Positions 1 through 8,575 of a stretch of DNA of 64,000 bases are shown in pieces. Below the pieces are notes generated by a model. It searched no databases. It saw only the letters and a program-made list of their open reading frames with translations, and was not told where the DNA came from. This DNA comes from Allohoeflea poritis (GTDB lineage: Bacteria; Pseudomonadota; Alphaproteobacteria; Rhizobiales; Rhizobiaceae). Location of the stretch: assembly GCF_027889715.1 (NCBI RefSeq), contig NZ_JAPJZH010000001.1, positions 434,001 through 498,000 of the forward strand. Direction: 5' to 3'. The stretch's first letter is position 1, and each line of letters begins with the position of its first letter. A program made the translations under genes and the position numbers.

Positions 1-81
1 TGAATTTCTCGTTTGCAAAATTGCGCCGGCACGGCAAATCTGTTGCCGATCGCATCAGCAAAGATCTATTGGGAGGATGAC

Positions 82-837
82 ATGGCCGTGCACAGCCTAC
101 ATGCCGCAGACGAACATGAGTGGCAGCTTCGCGTGGACCTGGCGGCCGCTTTCCGCCTGGCCGTGCATTTCGACTGGCACGAATCCGTGGGCAATCATTT
201 TTCTGCGGCGGTCAGTGAAGACGGAAAGACATTCCTTTTGAATCCGCGCTGGCAGCATTTCTCGGCAATCCGGGCAAGCGATCTTCTGTTGTTACACGCG
301 GAAGACAAGGAAACGATGGAACGGGAGAATGCGCCCGATCCATCCGCCTGGTGCATTCACGGCTCGGTCCACGCGGCGGTCCCGCATGCACGGGTGCTGT
401 TGCACTGTCACCCGCCTTACGCGACCGCGTTGTGCGGCCTGAAGGATCCGTCGCTCAAGCCGATCGACCAGAACACGGCGCGGTTCTTCAACCGTTGCGC
501 TATCGACCTCGACTTCGGCGGCATGGCCGACGAGGCCGAAGAAGGGCGGCGCATTGCTCGCGCCTTCGGAAACCACAGCATCATGATGATGGGCAATCAC
601 GGCGTTTCGGTTGCCGGCGAGACCGTGGCGAAGGCCTTCGAGGATCTTTATTTCCTCGAACGTGCCGCAAAGACGATGGTGCTTGCCTATTCAACGGGTC
701 AGCCGCTCAACGTGATGGATGATACCCTCGCGGAAAAGACCGCCGCGGCATGGGACGATTATGCCGGCGCGGCCGACGCCCATTTCGAGCAGCTCAAACA
801 AATGCTCGACCGCACCGATCCTACTTACAGGGACTGA
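82..837 (+). CDS. Class II aldolase/adducin family protein
   Basis: A 251-residue cytoplasmic protein of the class II aldolase/adducin fold. These zinc enzymes catalyse retro-aldol cleavage or decarboxylation, usually of phosphorylated sugars. The metal-binding histidines are visible as HCHPPYATALC near the middle and GNHGVSV toward the C-terminus, and the length is normal for the family. The start at 82 is preceded by a good ribosome site (gggagga, about 5 bases away); the frame stays open further upstream, but no better start is visible. Nothing next to it is an obvious pathway partner, so the substrate cannot be named. Family assignment is firm; function is not. Confidence 0.85.
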   Translation: MAVHSLHAADEHEWQLRVDLAAAFRLAVHFDWHESVGNHFSAAVSEDGKTFLLNPRWQHFSAIRASDLLLLHAEDKETMERENAPDPSAWCIHGSVHAAVPHARVLLHCHPPYATALCGLKDPSLKPIDQNTARFFNRCAIDLDFGGMADEAEEGRRIARAFGNHSIMMMGNHGVSVAGETVAKAFEDLYFLERAAKTMVLAYSTGQPLNVMDDTLAEKTAAAWDDYAGAADAHFEQLKQMLDRTDPTYRD

Positions 838-1046
838 GTGCACTGGCGCTGCTCTGCAACCGATCCAACCAAATCTTCATCGGCAAATGGCCGACGGCTG
901 TTTCGATGCGCCGGTCCGCGACGCATTTGCCATCGGCACGCGATGACCGCAGGATTCGTCCGCTGAGGATTTGAGGCGGGACGATTGCTCCTCCGGCTGA
1001 TAACGGGTCGGAGCTGTCGCATCAGGAAATACGCACCGCTTTATTA

Positions 1047-1083
1047 TTGACAATGATTATCGTGGATATAATTTATCCACGAT
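1047..1083 (+). promoter_or_regulatory. Promoter with perfect palindromic operator for the Rrf2 gene
   Basis: TTGACA at 1047-1052 and TATAAT at 1067-1072 form a sigma70-like promoter, although the 14-base spacer is short. A perfect inverted repeat, ATCGTGGATA (1059-1068) and TATCCACGAT (1074-1083) around 5 bases, covers the -10 element and ends 13 bases before the start codon. An operator here would allow self-repression by the Rrf2 protein encoded just downstream. The repeat is seen directly; the binding protein is inferred. Confidence 0.7.
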
Positions 1084-1096
1084 ATGGAGATTTGCG

Positions 1097-1597
1097 ATGA
1101 AGATGAGTGACGGGGTTGAATGGGCCATACACTGCGTCATGCTGTTGGGAGCCTTACCACCATCGGCAACGCTCTCAGGAAAAGCGCTCGCGGAGTTTCA
1201 CGGCATTCCGGAAAGTTACCTGCTCAAGCATCTCAAGATGCTGGTTACCAACGGGATACTGGAATCCGTACCGGGCCCGCGCGGCGGCTACCGGTTGGCG
1301 CGGCAGACCAAGGACATCACCCTGCTCGACATCGTCCAGGCGGTGGACGGCAAGCGCCCGGCCTTCCGCTGCACTGAAATCAGGCGACGTGGGCCGTGCG
1401 CCCTCGGCGATGGCGCCTATCCGCGCTGCTGCGGCGTCAACCGTGCGATGATGCGGGCGGAACAGGCCTATCGCGATGCGCTGGCCGAGGCGACGATGAA
1501 GGACATCACAGACGAGTTCATGGCCAATGCCGACCCCAGAATCGTTCCGCTCGGCGAAAACTGGCTTGAAGAAAATACAAGGACACCGAAATCATGA
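1097..1597 (+). CDS. Rrf2 family transcriptional regulator
   Basis: A 166-residue DNA-binding regulator. The N-terminal winged helix has the Rrf2 hallmark PGPRGGYRLAR after the recognition helix (about residues 40-75). Cysteines at FRC, GPC and RCC in residues about 95-115 lie where IscR/NsrR-type members bind an Fe-S cluster or sense oxidants, but the spacing is not that of IscR, so cluster binding is uncertain. The start has a ggaga ribosome site. It overlaps the next gene by ATGA and is therefore co-transcribed with the NAD-binding protein, its probable target. A perfect palindrome covering the promoter suggests autoregulation. Confidence 0.85.
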   Translation: MKMSDGVEWAIHCVMLLGALPPSATLSGKALAEFHGIPESYLLKHLKMLVTNGILESVPGPRGGYRLARQTKDITLLDIVQAVDGKRPAFRCTEIRRRGPCALGDGAYPRCCGVNRAMMRAEQAYRDALAEATMKDITDEFMANADPRIVPLGENWLEENTRTPKS

Positions 1598-2535
1598 TCG
1601 TCTTTGTCACCGGAGCCACGGGGGTTCTCGGCCGGCCCGTCATTCATCGGCTGGTCCAGAACGGCCACCAGGTGCGCGCGCTCTGCAGATCGCAATCGAA
1701 CCTTTCGGTGCTGCAAAGCGCAGGTGCCATCCCCCTGGATGCGGACCTTTTCGACCCGGTCTCGCTGGGCTCTGCCGTCCAGGATTGTGACACCATTCTT
1801 CATCTTGCCACGCGCATACCAACTGCTTCGGAACTAAAAAATCAGGCTTTGTGGGCCGAGAACGACCGAATCCGAAGCGACGGGATGAAAAATCTGATCG
1901 CGGCCGCCGAAAACACCGGAAGCGTCAAGGCAATCGTCTATCCCAGCATTTCGTTCTTCTACGGCGACGCCGGAGCCGACTGGATTTCGGCGGACAGTGC
2001 CGACTGCGCTCCCTGCGGCGTTCTTCAATCGACACTCGATGCGGAGGCACAGGTCAAGTCATTTGCGGATGACCGCACCGACAGACGCGGTATCGTGCTG
2101 CGTTTCGGCGCGTTCTACGGGCCCTCTTCACCCGACAGCGTTCAAGTAATCGAGATGGCACGCAAAGGCCTTGCCATGTCGATTGCCGCGGCGCCGAGCT
2201 ACAAGTCCATGATCTGGATCGATGACGCTGCGGCCGCCGTGGTGGAAGCAGCCGAGAACGCGCCGAGCGGCACCTATGATGTTGTGGAAGATGATCCAAG
2301 CACACAACACGAAGCCATCGACGCGCTTGCTGCCGCGGTCGGAAGAAAACGGCTGGTTCGCCTCCCGCGTTTCCTGCTGCGGCTTGCCGTACCGCCGGAA
2401 CTGCGCGGAATACTCTCCCGCAGCCAACGGATTTCCAATGCGCGGTTCCGGGAGGTTACGGGCTGGCGACCGGAGGTTCCGTCACAGCGCGAGGGCTGGC
2501 GACGCATGGTGATGGCCGCTGAAACGACGAAATAG
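1594..2535 (+). CDS. NAD(P)-binding epimerase/dehydratase family protein (extended SDR)
   Basis: A 313-residue cytoplasmic Rossmann protein starting with the nucleotide motif TGATGVLG, followed by LHLAT and a substrate-side half containing WIDDAAAAVVEA, as in extended or atypical short-chain dehydrogenases. The usual YxxxK catalytic pair is not clear: the segment reads VYPSISFFYG, so it may be an atypical reductase or NAD-sensing member. Its start overlaps the Rrf2 stop codon by four bases, giving a two-gene operon. The redox-type regulator suggests a stress-related reduction, which is inference only. Confidence 0.75.
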   Translation: MIVFVTGATGVLGRPVIHRLVQNGHQVRALCRSQSNLSVLQSAGAIPLDADLFDPVSLGSAVQDCDTILHLATRIPTASELKNQALWAENDRIRSDGMKNLIAAAENTGSVKAIVYPSISFFYGDAGADWISADSADCAPCGVLQSTLDAEAQVKSFADDRTDRRGIVLRFGAFYGPSSPDSVQVIEMARKGLAMSIAAAPSYKSMIWIDDAAAAVVEAAENAPSGTYDVVEDDPSTQHEAIDALAAAVGRKRLVRLPRFLLRLAVPPELRGILSRSQRISNARFREVTGWRPEVPSQREGWRRMVMAAETTK

Positions 2536-2571
2536 GCGGGTGCGGATAAAGGCAATTGCCAGCGCTCAATA

Positions 2572-2590
2572 TAGTTGTATTATACAACTA
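2572..2590 (+). promoter_or_regulatory. Palindromic operator at the start of the MarR-GNAT gene
   Basis: TAGTTGTAT and ATACAACTA form a perfect 9-base inverted repeat around one base. It ends two bases before the ATG at 2593, which leaves no room for a ribosome site. MarR-type repressors commonly bind such TTGTATnATACAA-like sites, so it is probably the autoregulatory operator, lying over or just past the transcription start. Confidence 0.65.
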
Positions 2591-2592
2591 AC

Positions 2593-3555
2593 ATGACAGC
2601 ACCAAACACACAATCGGGAAGTGAAATAGAAGTGATCCGCTCGGCGTCACGTACGCTGGTGCGCGAACTCGGCTTCATGAACCGGAACCTTGCCGAAAGC
2701 GATCTCTCCGCGTCCGGCGTTCACGCGCTGCTCGAGATCGAACAAGGCCGTTGCGTCACCGCAAAACAGCTCTGCGAGAGCTTGCTGCTGGAGAAGTCGA
2801 CGGTGAGCCGCCTTGTACGAAAACTCGTCGGCCGCGGTGAAATCTCCGAGGTTGAGGCGCCGTACGATGGCCGGGCAAAGGTGCTCCAGTTGACCGATAG
2901 AGGCCGAAAAACCCTGATCGACATCCATCGCCACGCAACGAACCGGGTAATCGGAGCGCTCGACCCGCTTGAAACACGCGGCCGCAGAACGATCATCGAC
3001 GGCCTGACTGCATATGCCGATGCGCTGCAACGGGCACGATTGGACGGGAAAAACAGAGACGCGGACTGGGCGTGCGATATCATCGCGGGATACCAGCCGG
3101 GCTTAGTCGGCCACATCTCAAAAATGCACAGCCTCGCCTATCACGAGCTGGAAGGCTTCGGTGCGTCATTCGAGGCGAAGGTCGCCGCAGGCCTTGCAGA
3201 ATTCACAACACGTCTTGCCAACCCGAAGAACCAGGTCTGGACGGCGCAATCGGCAGGGCACGTGCTTGGATCGATCGCCATTGACGGGGAGAGTCTCGGC
3301 GAAAACACCGCGCATTTGCGCTGGTTCCTGGTCGACAGAGCCGGCCGTGGAAGCGGCATCGGCAAACGCCTTCTCGATGCGGCCCTGGAGCATTGCGACC
3401 TGCACGATTTCGATGCAATCAGATTGTGGACCTTCAAGGGCCTCGATGCGGCCCGTCATCTCTACGAACGGAACGGTTTCATTCTCGAGCAGGAATATTC
3501 CGGCAATCAGTGGGGAACACAGGTGACCGAGCAGATCTTTGTGCAACGGCGGTAA
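2593..3555 (+). CDS. MarR-type HTH fused to GNAT acetyltransferase
   Basis: A 320-residue two-domain protein. Residues about 1-145 are a MarR winged helix (LEKSTVSRLVRKLVGRGEI, then the wing PYDGRAKVLQLTDRG). Residues about 160-320 are a GNAT acetyltransferase with the acetyl-CoA pyrophosphate loop GRGSGIGKRLL and a typical C-terminal LYERNGF segment. This fusion is a known architecture, thought to couple sensing to acetylation of a small molecule. A TTG at 2575 lies inside the operator palindrome, so I prefer the ATG at 2593; with no ribosome site visible, the mRNA may be leaderless. The adjacent dioxygenase could belong to the same response. Confidence 0.85.
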   Translation: MTAPNTQSGSEIEVIRSASRTLVRELGFMNRNLAESDLSASGVHALLEIEQGRCVTAKQLCESLLLEKSTVSRLVRKLVGRGEISEVEAPYDGRAKVLQLTDRGRKTLIDIHRHATNRVIGALDPLETRGRRTIIDGLTAYADALQRARLDGKNRDADWACDIIAGYQPGLVGHISKMHSLAYHELEGFGASFEAKVAAGLAEFTTRLANPKNQVWTAQSAGHVLGSIAIDGESLGENTAHLRWFLVDRAGRGSGIGKRLLDAALEHCDLHDFDAIRLWTFKGLDAARHLYERNGFILEQEYSGNQWGTQVTEQIFVQRR

Positions 3556-3652
3556 CGCGCGCCAGCCGAACACTCTTCCACCTTGGCGGTTTACGCTCAC
3601 CGCTCCATAATGAAGTCTTTGAATACCGCAAAATTGCGATAACGGGGGCGAT

Positions 3653-4585
3653 ATGAAGCGACACATCAAAGGTCTTCATCACATCACATCGCTGGCGAGC
3701 GATGCCCTGCAGAACAACGGTTTCTTCACGCAGGTTCTCGGCCTTCGCCGTATCAAGAAGACGGTGAATTTCGACAGGCCCGAAGTTTATCATCTCTACT
3801 ATGGCGATGCGGTGGGAACGCCCGGCGCGGTGATGACCTATTTCCCGATTCCGGACATCAAACGCGCGCATGCCGGAACGGGGGAAGTCGGAACCACCGT
3901 CTTTGCGGTGCCGGAGGGCTCGCTGCCCTATTGGCAGGACCGGCTGGAGGGTCTGGGCCTGGATGGTCTGACCGAGGCGGTCCGTTTCGGCGAAAGGCGA
4001 CTCGGTTTTCGCGGCCCGGATGGCGACGGTTTTGCGCTGGTTGAACAGCCGGGCGACAACCGCATCCCGTGGGAAGGCTCCGATGTGTCAGCGGACGACG
4101 CGATCCGGGGTTTCCATTCCGCCACGTTGCGGCTGGCCGAGCCCGGTCCGATGGCCGAGTTGTTGACGCTCATGGGCTACGCGCCAGCTGAGAGTGAAGG
4201 CAACAACCAGCGCTTCAGACTGGCCGATGGCAACGGAGCGGATATCATTGACATTTCGGCAATGCCCGGTGCGGAGCCCGCTGTCGAAGGGGCCGGCTCG
4301 GTGCACCACATCGCCTTTGCGGTTGATAACCGCGAACAGCAACTGGAGGTGCGTGAGGCTTTTGTCGATGCGGGCTACTCGGTGACGCCGGTGATCGACC
4401 GGGACTATTTCTGGGCCATCTATTTCCGCACTCCCGGCGGCGTTCTGTTCGAAATCGCCACTGCTGAACCGGGCTTTGACAGGGATGAGGAACGTGACCA
4501 TCTCGGCGAAGCGCTCAAACTGCCCCAACAACATGCGCATCTTCGCGAAACGCTTGAACGCGACCTGCCGCCCATTATCGATTAG
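3653..4585 (+). CDS. Ring-cleaving dioxygenase, VOC/glyoxalase fold (MhqO-like)
   Basis: A 310-residue cytoplasmic protein made of two glyoxalase/VOC modules, the layout of MhqO/PcpA-type hydroquinone dioxygenases that open aromatic rings with Fe(II). Candidate metal ligands are in the N-terminal GLHHITS, the second-module VHHIAFAV, and the C-terminal VLFEIAT, the expected H-H-E positions. The length fits the family. It lies 97 bases after the MarR-GNAT regulator in the same direction; in other bacteria MarR proteins control quinone-detoxifying dioxygenases of this group. The exact substrate is not deducible. Confidence 0.8.
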   Translation: MKRHIKGLHHITSLASDALQNNGFFTQVLGLRRIKKTVNFDRPEVYHLYYGDAVGTPGAVMTYFPIPDIKRAHAGTGEVGTTVFAVPEGSLPYWQDRLEGLGLDGLTEAVRFGERRLGFRGPDGDGFALVEQPGDNRIPWEGSDVSADDAIRGFHSATLRLAEPGPMAELLTLMGYAPAESEGNNQRFRLADGNGADIIDISAMPGAEPAVEGAGSVHHIAFAVDNREQQLEVREAFVDAGYSVTPVIDRDYFWAIYFRTPGGVLFEIATAEPGFDRDEERDHLGEALKLPQQHAHLRETLERDLPPIID

Positions 4586-4674
4586 CATGTTGTTTGCAAA
4601 GAATATTATTTTTTACCGCAGCCATCGTAAAACTGCGTTACAAGTGCAGAAACGATGGGAGGCGATTGAGAAGC

Positions 4675-5394
4675 ATGATGCATCGATTGCAGGTGTGCAT
4701 ACTGCTACTGGCGACATGGGCTCTGTGCGCGCCGGCGCTGTCTGACTCGGCAACGCTGTATGAGGGTCCCCTGCCCGTCAAGATCAAAGACAAATCCCTG
4801 GAACTTCCGGTCGTTCTGAGCGGCCAGACGGCAGCGGGTGATGATGACATGCTGTTGCTGCAAGTCGCGGCAAGAACGCAGGACCTTGCGCCGATCCTGA
4901 AGGAACAGCTTCAGTCGCTCGCCGACGATAATATCAGCGCCTGCGAGTTGCGCATCAAAGTGCCGGAGGCGGCTGTCGGCGCGAACGGCCAGCTTCTCGT
5001 TCTGGCGGCGACCGTCAGCGCCGAAGCCTGGGTCTGCACCTCATTTTTGAAAACGCGTCTCGGGTCCGAAACGGCCACGATCACTGCTGGTGTTACGCCC
5101 GAGATTCGGGACGGTCGCCTTTACCTGGAGCCCGACACGCTGACGATTGACGGCATCGGCGACCTGATCGCGTCGATCGGCGGCGACCGCGTGATGCAGA
5201 ACCTCTATTTTCAGGCGGTGGACCGTTTCAACAAGGACCCGAAGCTGACGGCATTGCCCGAGAAGCTGTCAACGGCCGGTTTTGCCTACCAGTCGGTGGG
5301 GGTCGAAGCCGCCAGTCCCCAGCGGCTGACCGTTACGATCGCCGGCCCCAACGATCTCGCCAATCTGGCGAAAATTATAGCGGGCATCCAGTGA
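4675..5394 (+). CDS. Exported protein of unknown function
   Basis: A 239-residue protein with a clear Sec signal peptide (hydrophobic stretch CILLLATWALCAPALS, cleavage near residue 24), so it is probably periplasmic. I chose the ATG at 4675, the first of two adjacent ATGs, because it has an upstream gggaggcg ribosome site and starts right at the signal peptide; the longer reading has a poor N-terminus. The mature part contains two cysteines (ISACEL and AWVCTSF) that could form a disulfide, with no domain I recognise. It precedes the L,D-transpeptidase but 196 bases separate them, so an operon is not certain. Confidence 0.7.
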   Translation: MMHRLQVCILLLATWALCAPALSDSATLYEGPLPVKIKDKSLELPVVLSGQTAAGDDDMLLLQVAARTQDLAPILKEQLQSLADDNISACELRIKVPEAAVGANGQLLVLAATVSAEAWVCTSFLKTRLGSETATITAGVTPEIRDGRLYLEPDTLTIDGIGDLIASIGGDRVMQNLYFQAVDRFNKDPKLTALPEKLSTAGFAYQSVGVEAASPQRLTVTIAGPNDLANLAKIIAGIQ

Positions 5395-5590
5395 TGGAGC
5401 GAACCGGAGCGTGGATGCCATAGCCACCCGTTTCCGCATCACATTACCCGCACGACAATCTGACGGCGATGTCATTTGACATCTGCGACGCTTTGGTGTC
5501 GCCTTGGATTCGAAATTTACGAGGGTGGACAAGAGTTTCGGGCACGCGCTGCTGGCGGCAGCATGCTCCGGGCCACAGGGAGAAGAGACC

Positions 5591-7276
5591 GTGAAGAACA
5601 CGATCCTTTCCGCTTTTCTTGGCGCGTCGGTCGCCGTCTTTGCGGCGGTGTCGGTTCAGGCGCAGAATTCAGAGGCACAATCCGAGGATGAATCGACCAC
5701 TGTCGAGCAAGTCATCCGCAAGACCGGCATTAATGAGCGAAGCGGCTCGCCGGAGTGGTATCTGGCGATGCAAACGCGGCTATATGTGCCGGAGACAGGC
5801 ACGGGCGCGGACGCAAGGCGCCTTGAGCAGATCGCGCTGTGGTACGAAGAACGTGACTATGAGCCATTGTGGATCCGCAACGGCAAGGCGACCAATGACG
5901 CGAAGGAAGTGGTTTTTGCGCTGCTGAATGCCCATGAAGACGGGCTGATTCCGTCGCGATACGCGGCCGACCGGATCTTTCCCAAGCTGCAGCAGGATGC
6001 GGAAACCGGCCTCGCCGATTTCGAGGTTTCGCTTTCCAATGCCGTGACACAATACGGTCAGCATTTGCGCAGCGGCCGTGTCAGCCCAAACGACGTCAAC
6101 CGTGAACTTATTCTGTACCCGAAAGAGATTTCCGCGGATGTGCTGCTTCAGCGCGTGGCCGACGCTGCCGACCCGATGGATGCGCTACGCGGTTTTGCGC
6201 CCGGAACCGACCGCTATGACCGGATGAAGGATCATCTGATGCATCTGATCGTCGTGCGCGCGACGGGCGGGTGGACAAGCGTTCCGGAGGGCCAGACATT
6301 GAAGCCCGGCATGAGCGATCCGCGCGTGGCGGACCTGCGCCAGCGGCTGATGGAATCCAAGGACCTCGAAGAAAGCGCGCATACGGGCGACGTCTATGAC
6401 GGGGCGCTTGTCGAAGCTCTGGAGCGCTTCCAGTTCCGTATGGGACTTGAGACCGACGGTGTCGTGGGTCCGGCGACGCTTGAGCAACTCAACACGACGG
6501 TCGATCAGCGTATCCGGCAAGTGGAACTCAATCTCGAACGCCGGCGCTGGATGCAGGCCGACTTCGGCGAGACCTATATCTTCGTCAACCTGGCCGATCA
6601 GGTGGTCAAATATGTCCAGGACGAGAAAACCGTCCATGCGGCGGTGACGCAGGTCGGCAAACCCTATCACCGAACGCCCGTCTTTACCGACGAGATGGAA
6701 TATCTGGAATTCAATCCTTACTGGAACGTACCCTATTCCATCGCCACGAAGGAATATCTGCCGAAACTCAAGGCCAATCCCTACGCGCTCGCGTCACAGA
6801 ACATCCATGTCCTGGCCAACGGCAAACGCATCGATCCCGGAGGCGTCGCCTGGAGCCGCTATTCGCGGTCCAGTTTTCCGTTCCGTCTGCGCCAGGAACC
6901 GGGGCCGAAAAATGCGCTCGGCCGCGTCAAATTCATGTTCCCCAACCAGTTCAACATCTACATCCACGACACGCCCTCGAAATCGAACTTCGATCGGGCT
7001 TCGCGTTACTTCAGCCATGGCTGTATCCGCGTCGAGGATCCGATGAAGCTGGCGGAAGTCATTCTCCAGGCGCAGGGCATGTCGCGCCCGGAAATCGATG
7101 CCATCGTCAATTCCGGCAAGCGGCGGGTCGTGCGGCTTGAGACCCCGCTTCCGGTCCACGTCGTCTATCTGACGGCCTGGGTCAACAAGGACGGATCGGT
7201 GCACTATCGCCGCGATGTCTACGGGCGCGACGAAATCCTGTCTGCAGCGCTCGGCGTTGAACCGGTGATACGGTGA
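5591..7276 (+). CDS. L,D-transpeptidase (YcbB/LdtD type) with peptidoglycan-binding domain
   Basis: A 561-residue periplasmic cell-wall enzyme that makes meso-Dap to meso-Dap (3-3) crosslinks or attaches proteins to peptidoglycan. The GTG at 5591 follows agggagaagag and opens a signal peptide ending near SVQA; an in-frame TTG at 5504 would give a poor N-terminus. Next come a helical N-terminal domain, a PG_binding_1 module around residues 235-300, and a YkuD catalytic domain around 320-500 with the motif IYIHD...SHGCIRVED; the nucleophile is Cys478. The order and length match YcbB. L,D-transpeptidases can bypass beta-lactam-sensitive crosslinking, and a class D beta-lactamase lies 1.3 kb downstream. 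Confidence 0.92.
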   Translation: MKNTILSAFLGASVAVFAAVSVQAQNSEAQSEDESTTVEQVIRKTGINERSGSPEWYLAMQTRLYVPETGTGADARRLEQIALWYEERDYEPLWIRNGKATNDAKEVVFALLNAHEDGLIPSRYAADRIFPKLQQDAETGLADFEVSLSNAVTQYGQHLRSGRVSPNDVNRELILYPKEISADVLLQRVADAADPMDALRGFAPGTDRYDRMKDHLMHLIVVRATGGWTSVPEGQTLKPGMSDPRVADLRQRLMESKDLEESAHTGDVYDGALVEALERFQFRMGLETDGVVGPATLEQLNTTVDQRIRQVELNLERRRWMQADFGETYIFVNLADQVVKYVQDEKTVHAAVTQVGKPYHRTPVFTDEMEYLEFNPYWNVPYSIATKEYLPKLKANPYALASQNIHVLANGKRIDPGGVAWSRYSRSSFPFRLRQEPGPKNALGRVKFMFPNQFNIYIHDTPSKSNFDRASRYFSHGCIRVEDPMKLAEVILQAQGMSRPEIDAIVNSGKRRVVRLETPLPVHVVYLTAWVNKDGSVHYRRDVYGRDEILSAALGVEPVIR

Positions 7277-7414
7277 TCGTGTAAACGGGATCGAGTACGT
7301 CACTGTTGTCTGAAACCGGCCACGTGATCGCGCGGCAGAGTTCAACTTTCGGTTTTATTTATTCCTGAATTTGCGTACACTTCAACCGCTCATTTGATGG
7401 GAAAGAGGTTGGTC

Positions 7415-8431
7415 ATGCGCATCTGTGTTTTGCTCATTGTGGCATTTCTCTGGACGTTCGGTGCATTCGCAGATGAGATACCGGGCACCCAGTTTTCCCA
7501 CGGCGCCTGGCGCGGCGCGGGATATGTCAGCGCATCCAGCGGACGATTCACACATTGCGCGATCGCTGCCGAATATGTAACCGGCGACACACTTTTTATG
7601 TCGGTAAACTCCGACGCCACGATCTCCATTGCCGTTGCGAATTCCGCGTTTCAATTCAAGGAGGGCGAGACGTTTCCTCTAACCCTGACAGTAGACCGGC
7701 GGAAGAGTTTTGCCGGTCGCGCGGTCGCCGAGGATACGGACATGTTTGTCATTCATCTGGGTGATTTTGAAGAACTCTTCACTGCGCTGAAACGCGGCAA
7801 TCGATTGTATGTCACCGGCGATACCGTCCAGGGACGGTACAGCCTGCGTGGAACAAGCAGAGCCCTGGACAAGACCTTGAACTGTGCCTCCGAAAATCTG
7901 CAGCACGCAAGCAAGCCACCGAGCGTCGCAAGCCAGTACGACCGATCGTTGCTCTATCAGATAGCAACCGGAATGATAGCAGAGACAGGCGTGACTGATT
8001 TCGTCTTTCTGTCGGAAAAGGAAGTCGACGGATTGGGCGCTGAAAATGCGGTCGTCTGGAAATCTTCATCAGCCGGCCTCATCGGCAGTGTATTTCTGAG
8101 TTCCACAGTTGAAGGACAGGCCCTCAGGGATAATGATTCCATCGATATTGAGGAACTGACCCGGCAATGCTCCGGCGATGTCATATCCGGCACGCGTGCG
8201 ATTGAGAGCGCCGAGCTTCCAACACGGGAATTAAGGGTTATCTGCGCCGAAAAGGATGTATCGATCGAAACAATCGCATCCAAAACAATGCTTGATGGCG
8301 TGATCCTGTATACGACACTGGCCTTCATCGACACAGAACGGCGGGAAGCGATGGAGGGCCAGAACCGCCGTGAAATCAGCGATGATATCCGTCTGCGTGC
8401 AGCGTCGTTCATATTACCGGACGCACAATAG
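7415..8431 (+). CDS. Exported protein with SHCA-type alphaproteobacterial repeat domain, function unknown
   Basis: A 338-residue protein with a signal peptide (MRICVLLIVAFLWTFGAFA). The ATG at 7415 has the ribosome site gggaaagagg; a TTG/ATG a few codons upstream is less likely. The first half of the mature protein (GRFTHCAIAAEYVTG through YSLRGTSRALDKTLNCA) resembles a domain I know only as recurring in exported proteins of Rhizobiales, with the pattern FSHCA...Y.SG...GTSR.L..L..C. The C-terminal half has cysteines in RQCSGDV and RVICAEK and no recognisable domain. Isolated gene; no function is proposed. Confidence 0.7.
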   Translation: MRICVLLIVAFLWTFGAFADEIPGTQFSHGAWRGAGYVSASSGRFTHCAIAAEYVTGDTLFMSVNSDATISIAVANSAFQFKEGETFPLTLTVDRRKSFAGRAVAEDTDMFVIHLGDFEELFTALKRGNRLYVTGDTVQGRYSLRGTSRALDKTLNCASENLQHASKPPSVASQYDRSLLYQIATGMIAETGVTDFVFLSEKEVDGLGAENAVVWKSSSAGLIGSVFLSSTVEGQALRDNDSIDIEELTRQCSGDVISGTRAIESAELPTRELRVICAEKDVSIETIASKTMLDGVILYTTLAFIDTERREAMEGQNRREISDDIRLRAASFILPDAQ

Positions 8432-8575
8432 AAGCGGCGACCCCGAAATCCCGCATTTTTGCACCCAAAATAATGGTTGCCCCCGCAATCAGTCAGCGTG
8501 GCGTCTGTTGCAAAACTATTTTTGACATGATTGACCGGCAATAGGCGTACGACATCCCTACTTCGGAAACACGCG

